Assembly (NCBI RefSeq): GCF_900157375.1
Contig: NZ_LT721901.1
Span: 1,781,498 to 1,845,497, forward strand
From: Mycobacterium rhizamassiliense
GTDB lineage: Bacteria > Actinomycetota > Actinomycetes > Mycobacteriales > Mycobacteriaceae
DNA length: 64,000 bases
Direction: 5' to 3'
A program made the position numbers and the translations under genes. Positions 1 to 8,559 of the stretch are shown in pieces. Under the pieces are notes generated by a model. It was not told the origin of the DNA. It made no database searches and saw only the letters and a program-made list of their open reading frames with translations. Each line of letters begins with the position of its first letter. Position 1 is the first letter of the stretch.

Positions 1-189
1 ACGCACGCCGCCGCGCCGGGTGCGCCCGAAGCGCAAGGGCGGCGTGCGTCGCTGGGCCGGGACGGTTTCGTCGAGCGGGGACGGCGGGCCGGTCGGGCGG
101 CTGATCGCCTGCGGCGGCTCGGGACGGGCGCCGGGCGGCGGACCCGGCTGTCGGGGCCGTCCGCGTCGGGATGATCGGTCGCCGTTCAC
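1..189 (-). CDS. N-terminal fragment of a possible LytR-family protein (partial)
   Basis: An open frame on the minus strand starts at a GTG (187-189), directly below an in-frame TAA, and runs off the left edge. The 63 visible codons encode a Pro/Arg-rich, low-complexity stretch. Such stretches are typical of the cytoplasmic tail that precedes the membrane helix in mycobacterial LytR-CpsA-Psr-type proteins. The M. tuberculosis DUF2470 gene Rv3839 is followed by the LytR-like Rv3840 on the same strand, which matches the position here. No membrane helix or catalytic domain is inside the window, so the family name is inferred from gene order and composition. No clear Shine-Dalgarno sequence precedes the GTG. 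Confidence 0.4.
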   Translation of the reverse strand, partial: MNGDRSSRRGRPRQPGPPPGARPEPPQAISRPTGPPSPLDETVPAQRRTPPLRFGRTRRGGVR

Positions 190-247
190 CGGAACAACTT
201 ACGTGCCCCGCCTCGGCGAGGCCGGTGCGAAACGCGGGGACCCGCGG

Positions 248-1039
248 TCAGGGACGCGCGCGCAGGCCGTTGATGAAGGGGCAACCCATCAGCACGCGGA
301 TGGCCTGACTCAGGCCCGTCATGTCGTCGACCGGCTTGTGGAACGGCAGCCGGATGTCGTGGTCGCCGTCGTCGCCCTCGATGCGAAACCGCACGCCGTA
401 GCGGTCGAGGCCCAGCGGCCGGACCTGTCCGCGGCGCAGCTGGGCGGGCAGCCGCGATACCAGCCGGGCGACGACGTCGCCGTGCGCCTTGTCCAGGTGC
501 CACAGCAGGCTCGACTCGATCTCGCAGAACGGGTCGGGCCGGGCGGCCAGCAGGTCGGCCACGCTGACGGGCTCGGCGCCGGTGGCGTCGGTGACCACGA
601 TGGAATCGATCTCCAGCCGCAGCAGGGCGTAGCGGGTGTCCCGCGGGCCGCTCGGCGCTGATCGCGGGGTATCGACCTGCAGCAACGCCGGGTTCGGGCA
701 CTCGGAGGCGATCAGGTCGAGGGTCTCGCTCACCGCGGTCGGCGGGACCTGCTGCAAGCGCCCGCGTACCCACACCAGGGAACGCACCGGCTCGCGCAGC
801 GGCAGGGGCGCGTAGTCGGTCAGCTCGAGCAGCGCTTGGGACCCGGCGACCAGGCAGCCCGCGTCGCCGCCGCGTTCGACGGGGACGGTGACCGCGAACG
901 TCCCGTCGCCCAGCAAGTGGTGCACGGGGGCGGCGACCGGGTCCTCGTTCTCGACGGCCAGCAACGCGCCGCCGGCCCGGAGACAGGCGCTGCGGATGCG
1001 TTCGGCAGTCGTCGGCGCGGCGCTGGTCAGCGGTAACAT
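248..1039 (-). CDS. DUF2470 domain protein, IdeR-controlled (Rv3839 homologue)
   Basis: This 263-residue protein resembles the heme-oxygenase-like/DUF2470 proteins such as M. tuberculosis Rv3839. The C-terminal half carries the DUF2470-type region, with conserved His and Asp residues in its last 50 residues. Two adjacent ATG codons (1042 and 1039) follow the sequence TAAGGAGA. The second leaves a usable spacing from GGAG and was chosen. An upstream ATG at 1063 would lie inside the iron box and was rejected. The biochemical activity is unknown. The iron box and the DUF2470 family point to iron or heme metabolism. It is divergent from pheA, with about 90 bp between them. Confidence 0.8.
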   Translation of the reverse strand: MLPLTSAAPTTAERIRSACLRAGGALLAVENEDPVAAPVHHLLGDGTFAVTVPVERGGDAGCLVAGSQALLELTDYAPLPLREPVRSLVWVRGRLQQVPPTAVSETLDLIASECPNPALLQVDTPRSAPSGPRDTRYALLRLEIDSIVVTDATGAEPVSVADLLAARPDPFCEIESSLLWHLDKAHGDVVARLVSRLPAQLRRGQVRPLGLDRYGVRFRIEGDDGDHDIRLPFHKPVDDMTGLSQAIRVLMGCPFINGLRARP

Positions 1040-1055
1040 CATTCTCCTTAGTTCA

Positions 1056-1074
1056 TTAGGCAAGCCTAAGTTAA
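1056..1074 (-). promoter_or_regulatory. IdeR iron box
   Basis: TTAACTTAGGCTTGCCTAA on the minus strand matches the 19-bp mycobacterial IdeR consensus TTAGGTTAGGCTAACCTAA at 15 of 19 positions. It ends 14 bp upstream of the first ATG of the DUF2470 gene. M. tuberculosis Rv3839 is a known IdeR-repressed gene, so iron-dependent repression is expected here. The box lies between divergent genes and might also affect pheA. Confidence 0.85.
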
Positions 1075-1131
1075 CTTAGATCGCGAGACGCTGCAAGGCC
1101 CGTTGCGGATCGACGCCGTTAGGGTTGTTGC

Positions 1132-2088
1132 GTGGCCCGCATCACTTACCTCGGTCCGGAGGGGACGTTCACCGATGCGGCGCTGCTGCAGATGACGGCC
1201 GCCGGGCTGATCCCCGACCAGGGGGCGGACGCGGTGCAGCGCCTCCCCGTCGACAGCACGCCGGTGGCGCTGGACGCGGTCCGCAACGGCGAGGCCGACT
1301 ACGCGTGTGTGCCGATCGAGAACTCGATCGACGGTTCGGTGATGCCCACGCTGGACAGCCTGGCGATCGGGTCGCCGCTGCAGGTCTTCGCCGAGACGAC
1401 GCTGGACGTGGCGTTCACCATCGTCGTCCAGCCCGGGCGCGGCGCCGCCGACGTGCGCACGGTGGCGGCCTTCCCGGTGGCCGAGGCCCAGGTGCGGCAG
1501 TGGATCGCGGCCAACCTGCCCGGCACCGAACCGCTGCCCGCCTACTCCAACGCCGACGCGGCCCGGCAGGTCGCCGAGGGCCACGCCGACGCCGGGGTGA
1601 CCTCGCCGCTGGCGGCTGCGCGGTGGAAGCTGGCCGCCCTGGCCGAGGGCGTCGTCGACGAGGCCAACGCCCGCACCCGCTTCGTGCTGGTCGGCCTGCC
1701 CGGGCAGCCGCCGGTGCGGACCGGAAACGATCGCACGTCGGTGGTGCTGCGCATCCCTAATGAGCCCGGCGCGCTGGTCACGTCGCTCGCCGAATTCGGC
1801 ATCCGCGGCATCGATCTCACCCGCATCGAGTCCCGGCCGACGCGCACGGAGCTCGGCACGTACCTGTTCTTCGCCGACTGCGTCGGCCACATCGACGATT
1901 TCGCCGTCGCCGAGGCACTCAAGGCGCTGCACCGTCGTTGTGCTGACGTGAGATACCTGGGTTCCTGGCCGACGGGTGCGGCTGCGCCGGTGGGGGCACC
2001 GCCCCCGGACGACGCGGCGCGCTGGCTCGAGCGGCTGCGTGACGGCAAGCCGGCCCACGGCGACGCGTCCGGGGGTGCCGGCCGATGA
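1132..2088 (+). CDS. pheA: Prephenate dehydratase
   Basis: The enzyme converts prephenate to phenylpyruvate in phenylalanine synthesis. The catalytic domain begins with YLGPEGTFTD at the N-terminus, and the conserved PIENSIDGS motif lies near residues 61-70. An ACT regulatory domain follows from about residue 203 and contains the ESRP motif at about residue 233, which suggests allosteric control by phenylalanine. The 318 residues match the mycobacterial family (Rv3838c, about 320). The start is GTG, just before the MARITYLGPEG-type N-terminus. The stop overlaps the next gene by 4 bp (ATGA), so the two are probably co-translated. Confidence 0.97.
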   Translation: MARITYLGPEGTFTDAALLQMTAAGLIPDQGADAVQRLPVDSTPVALDAVRNGEADYACVPIENSIDGSVMPTLDSLAIGSPLQVFAETTLDVAFTIVVQPGRGAADVRTVAAFPVAEAQVRQWIAANLPGTEPLPAYSNADAARQVAEGHADAGVTSPLAAARWKLAALAEGVVDEANARTRFVLVGLPGQPPVRTGNDRTSVVLRIPNEPGALVTSLAEFGIRGIDLTRIESRPTRTELGTYLFFADCVGHIDDFAVAEALKALHRRCADVRYLGSWPTGAAAPVGAPPPDDAARWLERLRDGKPAHGDASGGAGR

Positions 2089-2780
2089 GCGGTCGTCTGG
2101 TGCTGGTGCGGCACGGCCAGTCCTACGGCAACGTCGAGCGCCGCCTGGACACCCGGCCACCGGGCGCCGACCTCACCCCGCTGGGCCGCGACCAGGCCCT
2201 GACGTTCGCGCATGCCGCGGGCCAGCCGGCGCTGCTCGCGCACTCGGTGGCGGTGCGGGCGGCGCAGACGGCCGAGGTGATCGGCGGCGCGGTCAACCTG
2301 GCCACCCACCAGGTCGCGAACATTCACGAGGTGCAGGTCGGGAAGCTGGAAAACCGCAACGACGACGAGGCGGTCGCCGAATTCAACGCCATCTACGAGA
2401 GGTGGCATCACGGCGAACTCGACGTGCCGCTCCCCGGCGGCGAGACGGGCAACGACCTGCTGGACCGCTATGTGCCGGTGCTCACCGACCTGCGGATGCG
2501 CTACCTGGACAACGACGACTGGGACGGCGACATCGTTGTTGTCAGCCACGGCGCGGCGATCCGGCTGGCGTCGGCGGTGCTGGCGGGCGTGGACGCGACC
2601 TTCGCCCTGGACAACCATTTGAGCAACACCGAATCCGTGGTGCTGGCCCCGATCACCGACGGCCGCTGGAGTTGTCTGCGCTGGGGCAGCCTCACGCCGC
2701 CGTTCTACCCGGACCCCGATAAAGCCGAAGCTGCCCCGGTCGCCGACGCGGTGCACTCCAGCAGCGACCCGATGGGGTAG
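2085..2780 (+). CDS. Histidine phosphatase / phosphoglycerate mutase-like protein
   Basis: This 231-residue member of the histidine phosphatase superfamily has the phosphohistidine motif RHG at residues 9-11 and a second conserved SHGAAIR motif near residue 150. It corresponds to M. tuberculosis Rv3837c. The substrate cannot be read from the sequence. These proteins are often labelled phosphoglycerate mutase but act on varied phosphoesters. It starts inside the pheA stop codon (ATGA overlap), so an operon with pheA is likely. Its stop lies 3 bp from the stop of the convergent small Cys-rich gene. Confidence 0.88.
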   Translation: MSGRLVLVRHGQSYGNVERRLDTRPPGADLTPLGRDQALTFAHAAGQPALLAHSVAVRAAQTAEVIGGAVNLATHQVANIHEVQVGKLENRNDDEAVAEFNAIYERWHHGELDVPLPGGETGNDLLDRYVPVLTDLRMRYLDNDDWDGDIVVVSHGAAIRLASAVLAGVDATFALDNHLSNTESVVLAPITDGRWSCLRWGSLTPPFYPDPDKAEAAPVADAVHSSSDPMG

Positions 2781-2783
2781 GAC

Positions 2784-2975
2784 TCAGATCGCCACCGCGA
2801 GCGACCCGGTGCACGAGCACCCGACGGCGTCGCAGTCGATGACGAACGCGTGCGGCACCAGCTCGGGGCTGAAGCAGTCGGCCTCGGTGCACTCCGAGCG
2901 GTGCAATGTGTGATGAATGATCGTGCCGTGGCAGTGATCTAAGCCTGCCCGGCAGTGGCGGCAGTCAGCGCTCAT
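2784..2975 (-). CDS. Small Cys/His-rich protein
   Basis: The predicted 63-residue protein has eight cysteines, mostly in CxxC- or CxC-like spacing (CRHC near the start, CSC near the end), and at least seven histidines. This composition suggests a metal-binding protein or small zinc-ribbon fold. It is convergent with the mutase-like gene. It is too short for a confident family assignment. The unusual Cys/His density and the neat fit between two genes favour a real gene over a chance frame. Confidence 0.6.
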   Translation of the reverse strand: MSADCRHCRAGLDHCHGTIIHHTLHRSECTEADCFSPELVPHAFVIDCDAVGCSCTGSLAVAI

Positions 2976-3038
2976 GAGCCGTTCTTAGCACCGGGTCACG
3001 ACAAATTCGGGATGCCGCGCCCAGCGGGTAGCGGGTTG

Positions 3039-3389
3039 TCAGGACCAGCCGAGTTCGTCCAGGCGGTCGTCGTCGATGCCGAAGTGATGGGCGATCTCGT
3101 GAATCACGGTGACCGCCACCTCTTCGACCAACTCGTCGTCGGTGTCGCAGACGTCCAGCAGCGCGTCGCGGTAGATCGTGATCGCGTCGGGCAGCGATCC
3201 GCCGTAGTCGGAATCGCGCTCGGTCAGCGCCACGCCCTCGTACAACCCGAGCAGCTCGGGGTCATCCGGATGGCGGTCTTCGACCAGGATGACGACGTTG
3301 TCCATCGCGGCCGCCAGTTCGGTCGGAATCAGGTCCAGTGCGTCTGCGACCAGCTCGTCGAACCGCTGCGGCTCCATCCGCACGGCCAC
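3039..3389 (-). CDS. Zincin-like metallopeptidase family protein (Rv3836 homologue)
   Basis: This 116-residue protein ends with a HEIAHHFGIDD motif. HExxH followed by a downstream acidic residue is the zinc-binding signature of the small bacterial metallopeptidase family (DUF1025 type). The family length is normally 110-140 residues. The protease activity and substrate are unproven. It lies directly downstream of the septum-formation-like membrane protein on the same strand, as Rv3836 lies beside Rv3835. ATG 3389 is 4 bp below the TAG that probably ends the upstream gene. A second in-frame ATG lies four codons in. Confidence 0.85.
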   Translation of the reverse strand: MAVRMEPQRFDELVADALDLIPTELAAAMDNVVILVEDRHPDDPELLGLYEGVALTERDSDYGGSLPDAITIYRDALLDVCDTDDELVEEVAVTVIHEIAHHFGIDDDRLDELGWS

Positions 3390-4798
3390 CCGGCTAGCCC
3401 CCCGGCGGGGGCGCGTCGGGCGGAGGTGGCGTCGGCGGGTCGCCGGGGGCGGGGGGGGGGGGGGCCGCCGGACAACGGGCTGCCGCCGGGCGCGGGCGGC
3501 GGGGGTGCGTCCAGCGGCGGACCCGACCCCGGCGGCAGCCCGTTGTCCGGCGGCGGCGGGGCCTGCGGCGGCGCCTGGGGCGCCTGCGAGGCCGGCGAGT
3601 GCTGCGGGGTCACCACCGGCTGCTGCTGCGGCAGGTGCTGGTTGTTCGGCGGCATCTCCGGTGGGCCGCTGGACTGGCTGGGCGGCGCCTGGGGGGCCGG
3701 CACCTGGACCGGGATCAGCGGCGCGGTGAGGCGCTCTTCGGGGATGTCGGGCGGTGGCACCGGCGGCTGACCGTTGATCAGCAGGTGGCCCTTGGCGCTG
3801 TTGAGCAGCGTGGCCCAGCCGCCGTTACCCAGCGTTGCGCCGATGCTGCAGGCGACCTCTCGGCTGCCCGCCGACCAAGTGGGCAGCGACAGGGTGGGGT
3901 AGATCAGCGTCAGGGTCGTGGTCCGCAACTTGACCGGCGCGAGGAACGCGTCGGTCATCTTGGTGCAGGCGTCCTTGATGAAACCGTCCTGGTCCGGTTC
4001 TGCGGGCAGGGCGCCGGGGAACTTCTCGGCCAGGTTGACCGTCCCGGTGACCTCCATGGCGTGCGGAGCCCCGCAGTCGACGGGAACGTCGACGGGTTGG
4101 TTGGTGGACGGGTCGATGCCCAGGCAGGTGCCGGCCGGCCACACCTTGGACTGGTCTACGTCGGAGACCTTGCCCTTGAAGGTGGCCTGCGTGTTATTGG
4201 TGCCGGGCAGCTGCAGACCGCACAGCATCCGCCGCTCGCCGGACTGGCGCCACGCGCGGTCACCCGCCCACAGCATGCTGACGGTGAACTTGCTGTTGGG
4301 ATCGAACTTGGGCCCGAGGTAGCGGTGGACCGCGGCCTCGCACTGCTCCTGGCTGATCTGCTGGATGCGGGCGGGCGACGGCGGCGCGGCGTTGGGCCCG
4401 TACTCGGCCCCCGGGAATGTCCGCATGTCGATGGACTCGGCGACCTCGAACTTGTGGTCGTCGGCGCAGCTGACGATGCGCGCCGACTCGGGCGTGACGT
4501 CGGGCCACATCAGGCAGTCGCCGGTGGTGGCGCGGTTGAAGGCGGCGTCGCTCTTAGCCCCGGTGCTGGGCACCGGCGCGCTGTTCATGTAGCCGGCCAG
4601 CCGGCCCCCGTTGCTGTCGACGGGGATCGCGGTAACCAGCCCGGCGATCAACAGGCCGCCCAGCGCGGTGAGCAGCAGCGCCCGCCGGGTTGCCGCCGCC
4701 TGCAGGGTGTTCGGCCATCCAAAACCGGCCGTCGACCGCTGCGCCTTGCCCGCGGGCGGCGCAGCGGAAGAAGCTTCGGTCTCAAGGGTGTCCGACAT
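3329..4798 (-). CDS. Septum-formation-like membrane protein with Pro-rich tail (Rv3835 homologue); probable 3' frameshift
   Basis: One membrane helix (about residues 35-53) follows a short cytoplasmic N-terminus. An extracytoplasmic region then has paired Cys motifs typical of septum-formation-like domains, with a DCLMWPDV-type start near residue 80 and a second copy beginning GTCLGID. The C-terminal tail is rich in Pro and Gly. ATG 4798 was chosen because GGAG precedes it and because longer starts would overlap serS. As written, the frame runs 61 bp into the next gene and ends in Arg/Trp/Ser-rich sequence. Removing one G from the G14 tract restores a Pro-rich ending (GDPPTPPPPDAPPPGG) and a TAG at 3394-3396, giving 467 residues. 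The role is unknown. Confidence 0.8.
   Translation of the reverse strand: MSDTLETEASSAAPPAGKAQRSTAGFGWPNTLQAAATRRALLLTALGGLLIAGLVTAIPVDSNGGRLAGYMNSAPVPSTGAKSDAAFNRATTGDCLMWPDVTPESARIVSCADDHKFEVAESIDMRTFPGAEYGPNAAPPSPARIQQISQEQCEAAVHRYLGPKFDPNSKFTVSMLWAGDRAWRQSGERRMLCGLQLPGTNNTQATFKGKVSDVDQSKVWPAGTCLGIDPSTNQPVDVPVDCGAPHAMEVTGTVNLAEKFPGALPAEPDQDGFIKDACTKMTDAFLAPVKLRTTTLTLIYPTLSLPTWSAGSREVACSIGATLGNGGWATLLNSAKGHLLINGQPPVPPPDIPEERLTAPLIPVQVPAPQAPPSQSSGPPEMPPNNQHLPQQQPVVTPQHSPASQAPQAPPQAPPPPDNGLPPGSGPPLDAPPPPAPGGSPLSGGPPPPRPRRPADATSARRAPAGGLAGWPCGWSRSGSTSWSQTHWT
3451..3464. repeat. G14 homopolymer tract in a coding region
   Basis: Fourteen consecutive G on the plus strand (poly-C in the sense of the overlapping minus-strand gene) sit in the Pro-rich C-terminal coding region of the septum-formation-like protein. 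One G more or less changes the reading frame of that gene's last 20-45 codons. The tract could be a sequencing miscall or a true slippage site. Confidence 0.95.
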
Positions 4799-4919
4799 CG
4801 GCTCCATTCTGACAGGGCCAGCTAAGTCAATGGGGCAAACGTTGCAGAAGTGAGTCCTGCAGCCGGATGAGCCGGATGCACCGCACACCGCCCGGCGGGC
4901 AAAAAGTAATCTTGCGGCC

Positions 4920-6182
4920 GTGATCGACTTGAAGCTGCTGCGCGAAGACCCCGATGCCGTGCGGCGTTCCCAAGTCAGCCGCGGCGAAGATCCGGCGCTG
5001 GTGGACGCGCTGCTGACGGCCGATGCCGCCCGCCGCTCGGCGATATCGACCGCCGACGGGCTGCGCGCCGAGCAGAAGGCCGCCAGCAAGAGCGTGGGCA
5101 AGGCGTCGCCCGACGACCGGCCGGCATTGTTGGCGCGCGCCAAGGAGGTGGCCGAGCAGGTGAAGGCCGCCGAGACGGCGCAGGCTGACTCCGAGGCCGC
5201 CTTCACCGCCGCCCACATGGCGATCTCGAACGTCGTCATCGACGGCGTGCCGGCCGGCGGGGAGGATAACTTCGCCGTGCTCGACGTCGTCGGCGAGACC
5301 CCGGCGATCGACGACCCGAAGGACCACCTGGAGCTCGGCGAATCGCTGGGCCTCATCGACATGGCGCGCGGCGCCAAGGTGTCCGGGTCGCGGTTCTACT
5401 TCCTGACCGGCCGCGGCGCGCTGCTGCAGCTCGGCCTGCTGCAGCTGGCCCTGCAACTCGCCGTCGAGAACGGCTTCATCCCGATGATCCCGCCGGTGCT
5501 GGTGCGCCCGGAGGTGATGGCCGGCACCGGATTCCTGGGCGCGCACGCCGACGAGATCTACCGGGTGGAAGCCGACGACCTGTATCTGGTGGGCACCTCC
5601 GAGGTGCCGCTGGCCGGCTACCACTCCAACGAGATCCTGGACCTGTCCGGCGGCCCGATGCGGTACGCGGGGTGGTCGTCGTGTTTCCGCCGCGAGGCTG
5701 GCAGCTACGGCAAGGACACCCGCGGCATCATCCGGGTGCACCAGTTCGACAAGGTCGAGGGCTTCGTCTACTGCACGCCCGACGAGGCGGAGGCCGAACA
5801 CCAGCGGCTGCTGGGCTGGCAGCGCGAGATGCTGGCGCGCATCGAGGTGCCGTACCGGGTGATCGATGTCGCCGCAGGCGATCTCGGCTCTTCGGCGGCC
5901 CGCAAGTTCGACTGCGAGGCGTGGGTGCCGACGCAGCAGACCTACCGCGAGCTGACCTCGACGTCGAACTGCACGACGTTTCAGGCGCGCCGGCTGGCCA
6001 CCCGCTACCGCGACGCAGGAGGCAAGCCGCAGACCGCCGCGACGCTCAACGGCACGCTGGGCACCACCCGCTGGCTCGTGGCGATCCTGGAGAACCATCA
6101 GCAGGCCGATGGCAGCGTGCGGGTGCCCGCCGCGCTGGTGCCCTTCGTTGGTACCGAGGTGTTGGAACCGGCCGCCCCGTGA
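4920..6182 (+). CDS. serS: Seryl-tRNA synthetase
   Basis: This cytoplasmic class II synthetase charges tRNA-Ser with serine. The N-terminal coiled-coil arm (about residues 1-105) is Ala/Lys/Glu-rich. Motif 2 ([17 protein letters not shown]) lies near residue 254 and motif 3 ([16 protein letters not shown]) begins at residue 376. The length of 420 residues is normal. The start is GTG. The gene is divergent from the septum-formation-like gene and overlaps purT at its stop (GTGA). Confidence 0.98.
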   Translation: MIDLKLLREDPDAVRRSQVSRGEDPALVDALLTADAARRSAISTADGLRAEQKAASKSVGKASPDDRPALLARAKEVAEQVKAAETAQADSEAAFTAAHMAISNVVIDGVPAGGEDNFAVLDVVGETPAIDDPKDHLELGESLGLIDMARGAKVSGSRFYFLTGRGALLQLGLLQLALQLAVENGFIPMIPPVLVRPEVMAGTGFLGAHADEIYRVEADDLYLVGTSEVPLAGYHSNEILDLSGGPMRYAGWSSCFRREAGSYGKDTRGIIRVHQFDKVEGFVYCTPDEAEAEHQRLLGWQREMLARIEVPYRVIDVAAGDLGSSAARKFDCEAWVPTQQTYRELTSTSNCTTFQARRLATRYRDAGGKPQTAATLNGTLGTTRWLVAILENHQQADGSVRVPAALVPFVGTEVLEPAAP

Positions 6183-7384
6183 CCGCCATCGGAACGCCGC
6201 TGTCGCCGAACGCGACCAGGGTGATGCTGCTCGGCGCCGGCGAACTCGGCCGCGAGGTAGTAATCGCGCTGCAGCGCCTCGGCGTGGAGACCATCGCCGT
6301 CGACCGCTACGACAATGCGCCGGGCCACCAGGTCGCCCACCACGCGCGGACCATCTCGATGTCGGACCCCGACCAGCTCAAGGCGTTGATCGAAGCCGAA
6401 AAGCCCGACCTGGTGGTCCCGGAGATCGAGGCCATCGCCACCGAGGCGCTCGAGGAACTGGAAGCGGCCGGCGCGGTCCGGGTGATCCCCACCGCGCTCG
6501 CGGCGCGGCTGACGATGGACCGGGAGGGCATCCGCCGCCTGGCCGCCGAGACCCTCGACCTGCCCACCAGCCCGTACCAGTTCTGCGGCGCACTGGCCGA
6601 ATTGCAGGCCGCCGCCGACGCCATCGGCTACCCGTGCGTGGTCAAGCCGGTGATGAGCAGCTCGGGCAAGGGCCAGAGCAAGCTCGACGGGCCCGGCGAC
6701 GTGGCGGCGGCCTGGACCTACGCGATGGCCGGCGGCCGCGTCAGCCACGGCCGCGTGATCGTCGAGGGCTTCATCGACTTCGATTACGAGATAACGCTAT
6801 TGACCGTCCGGGCGCGCGGCGACGACGGTGAGGTGGACACCCGATTCTGCGCCCCGATCGGTCACAAGCAGGTCGACGGCGACTATGTCGAGAGCTGGCA
6901 ACCGCACCCGATGTCAGAGGCCGCGCTGGACAACGCGCAGCGAATCGCGCGCACCGTCACGGAAAGCCTTGGCGGGCAAGGAGTTTTCGGCGTCGAGTTG
7001 TTCGTCAAGGGTGACTACGTGTGGTTCAGCGAGGTCAGCCCGCGCCCGCACGACACCGGCATGGTCACGATGATCAGCCAGTGGCAGAACGAGTTCGAGC
7101 TGCATGCCCGCGCCATCCTGGGGCTTCCGGTCGACACCACCTGCAGGACGCCGGGCGCCAGCGCGGTGATCTACGGCGTCCTCGACGCCGAGGGTGTGGT
7201 GTTCGACGGCGTGGACGAAGCGCTCCGGGTGCCGCGAACGGACCTGCGGCTGTTCGGAAAGCCGGAAAGCTTCGCCAAACGGCGCATGGGTGTCGCGCTG
7301 GCCTACGACGATGACCTGGACACCGCGCGGCGCAACGCGGTCGAGGCGGCCAGCCGGGTCAGGCCGCGCGAAGGCGCGTCCTAG
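6179..7384 (+). CDS. purT: Formate-dependent phosphoribosylglycinamide formyltransferase (GAR transformylase 2)
   Basis: This ATP-grasp enzyme uses formate and ATP to formylate glycinamide ribonucleotide in purine synthesis. The N-terminal segment has a dinucleotide-like GAGELGREV motif near residue 17. The ATP-grasp core follows ([14 protein letters not shown]). The C-terminal [20 protein letters not shown] and [10 protein letters not shown] motifs carry the metal- and phosphate-binding residues. It has 401 residues; E. coli PurT has 392. The GTG start overlaps the serS stop, so expression is probably coupled. In M. tuberculosis purT (Rv0389) is far from serS, so this placement is a rearrangement. 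Its stop shares a CTAG with the convergent gene. Confidence 0.95.
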   Translation: MTAIGTPLSPNATRVMLLGAGELGREVVIALQRLGVETIAVDRYDNAPGHQVAHHARTISMSDPDQLKALIEAEKPDLVVPEIEAIATEALEELEAAGAVRVIPTALAARLTMDREGIRRLAAETLDLPTSPYQFCGALAELQAAADAIGYPCVVKPVMSSSGKGQSKLDGPGDVAAAWTYAMAGGRVSHGRVIVEGFIDFDYEITLLTVRARGDDGEVDTRFCAPIGHKQVDGDYVESWQPHPMSEAALDNAQRIARTVTESLGGQGVFGVELFVKGDYVWFSEVSPRPHDTGMVTMISQWQNEFELHARAILGLPVDTTCRTPGASAVIYGVLDAEGVVFDGVDEALRVPRTDLRLFGKPESFAKRRMGVALAYDDDLDTARRNAVEAASRVRPREGAS

Positions 7385-7866
7385 GCGTCGACGGTGGCGC
7401 GGTCCTGCTCGTGCCTGCGCTGGCGTTCCATCGTGGCGAAGTAGAACGCGAACGCGAAGGCGAAGCTGGTGAACAGGCTGGACACGAAGTACAGCCAGGG
7501 CCGCCGATACCCGCGGCGGTAGCCGTCGACGATCGTGAAGATCGGCAGCAGAACGACATTGGCGATCGTGTAGTCCTGGCTGGCCGAGCTGGCGGCGGGG
7601 TTGGTGAACATCAGCTTGATGTATTCGGCCCAGCTGCCGTGTTCGCCCCACAGCGGGTTGGTGGAGCCGTGTGAGTACTCCTGCACATAGGTGATGTTGA
7701 AGTACCACCCCAGCGCCACCGAGGCGATGCCGACGAGGTAGTACACGATTTCCATCGGCGAGAACATCGGGCCGACGGACGGCCGGGCGAAGACGTTCGA
7801 GTTCGACCTGACGATCCAGATGATGACCGCGAGTCCGAGTACCGCGTGCGTGAGAAGCGAGACCAT
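7381..7866 (-). CDS. DUF2834 membrane protein (Rv3831-like)
   Basis: This predicted 161-residue integral membrane protein has about four helices: one at the N-terminus, one around residues 40-57, one near residues 100-115, and a Phe/Ala-rich one near residues 128-145. A short charged cytoplasmic tail follows. It resembles DUF2834 proteins. ATG 7866 was chosen because the longer frame would overlap the divergent regulator. It shares a divergent 69-bp promoter region with the TetR gene, so it is a likely target of that regulator. The function is unknown. Confidence 0.8.
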   Translation of the reverse strand: MVSLLTHAVLGLAVIIWIVRSNSNVFARPSVGPMFSPMEIVYYLVGIASVALGWYFNITYVQEYSHGSTNPLWGEHGSWAEYIKLMFTNPAASSASQDYTIANVVLLPIFTIVDGYRRGYRRPWLYFVSSLFTSFAFAFAFYFATMERQRRHEQDRATVDA

Positions 7867-7888
7867 TGGCGCAGTCTCACCCCTGGCG

Positions 7889-7903
7889 CAAAGTTTTGTC
7901 AAT
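7889..7903 (+). promoter_or_regulatory. Candidate TetR operator, copy 1
   Basis: CAAAGTTTTGTCAAT lies in the divergent promoter region between the DUF2834 gene and the TetR gene. It is followed by ATTGTCAAAAAGTTT, a partly symmetrical second arm. The exact reverse complement of all 15 bases recurs at 8559-8573, before the oxidoreductase gene. Repetition at both promoters flanking a TetR gene suggests an operator. Confidence 0.65.
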
Positions 7904-7935
7904 ATTGTCAAAAAGTTTCTTGATACGTTACTGCC

Positions 7936-8559
7936 ATGGTTCGGCCCGCCCAGACGGCACGCAGCGAGCGCACGCGCGAGGCGCTGCGCCAGGCCGCGCT
8001 GGTGCGGTTCCTGGCTCAGGGCGTCGAGGACACCTCGGCCGAGCAGATCGCCGCGGACGCCGGCGTCTCGCTGCGCACCTTCTACCGCCACTTCAGCTCC
8101 AAGCACGAACTGCTGTTCGCCGACTACACCGGGCTGCACTGGTTTCGCGGGGCGCTGGACGCCCGGCCGGTCGACGAGCCGGTCATCGACTCGGTGCAGG
8201 CGGCCGTGTTCGCCTTCCCGTATGACGTTGAGGCCGTGACGAAAATCGCCGCGCTCCGGGGCGGCGACCTCGATCAGGGCCGCATCGTCCGGCACATTCG
8301 CGACGTCCAGGCCGACCTCGCAGGCGCCATCGAGGAACAGCTCCGCCGGCGCAGCGGCGCGGCCGTTGGAACTCCGGATGCGGCGCTGCGCGTCACGGTG
8401 ACCGCCCGGTGCATCGCGGCCGCGGTGTTCGGCGCGATGGAGGCCTGGATGGTCGGCGAGGAGCGCTCGCTCGGCGAGCTCGCCCGGATCACCCACGTCG
8501 CGCTCGAGTCGCTGCGCGGCGGCGTCTCCGGCACCTGGGTCACCGCAGTTTCGTCATAA
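7936..8559 (+). CDS. TetR family transcriptional regulator (Rv3830c-like)
   Basis: This 207-residue regulator has an N-terminal helix-turn-helix with the sequence TSAEQIAADAGVSLRTFYRH, near residues 32-51, followed by an all-helical ligand domain. It sits between the divergent DUF2834 gene and the co-directional CrtI-like oxidoreductase. This is the layout of M. tuberculosis Rv3831, Rv3830c and Rv3829c. The 15-bp inverted motif at both flanking promoters suggests it controls itself and both neighbours. The ligand is unknown. Confidence 0.92.
   Translation: MVRPAQTARSERTREALRQAALVRFLAQGVEDTSAEQIAADAGVSLRTFYRHFSSKHELLFADYTGLHWFRGALDARPVDEPVIDSVQAAVFAFPYDVEAVTKIAALRGGDLDQGRIVRHIRDVQADLAGAIEEQLRRRSGAAVGTPDAALRVTVTARCIAAAVFGAMEAWMVGEERSLGELARITHVALESLRGGVSGTWVTAVSS

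Noticed and set aside
20..661. Long plus-strand frame at the left edge
   Set aside because: It is antisense to the well-supported DUF2470 gene and has the Gly/Arg/Pro composition of a GC-rich shadow frame.
3329..5377. 682-residue frame extending the septum-formation-like protein upstream
   Set aside because: The N-terminal extension lies antisense within serS; the GGAG-supported start is at 4798.
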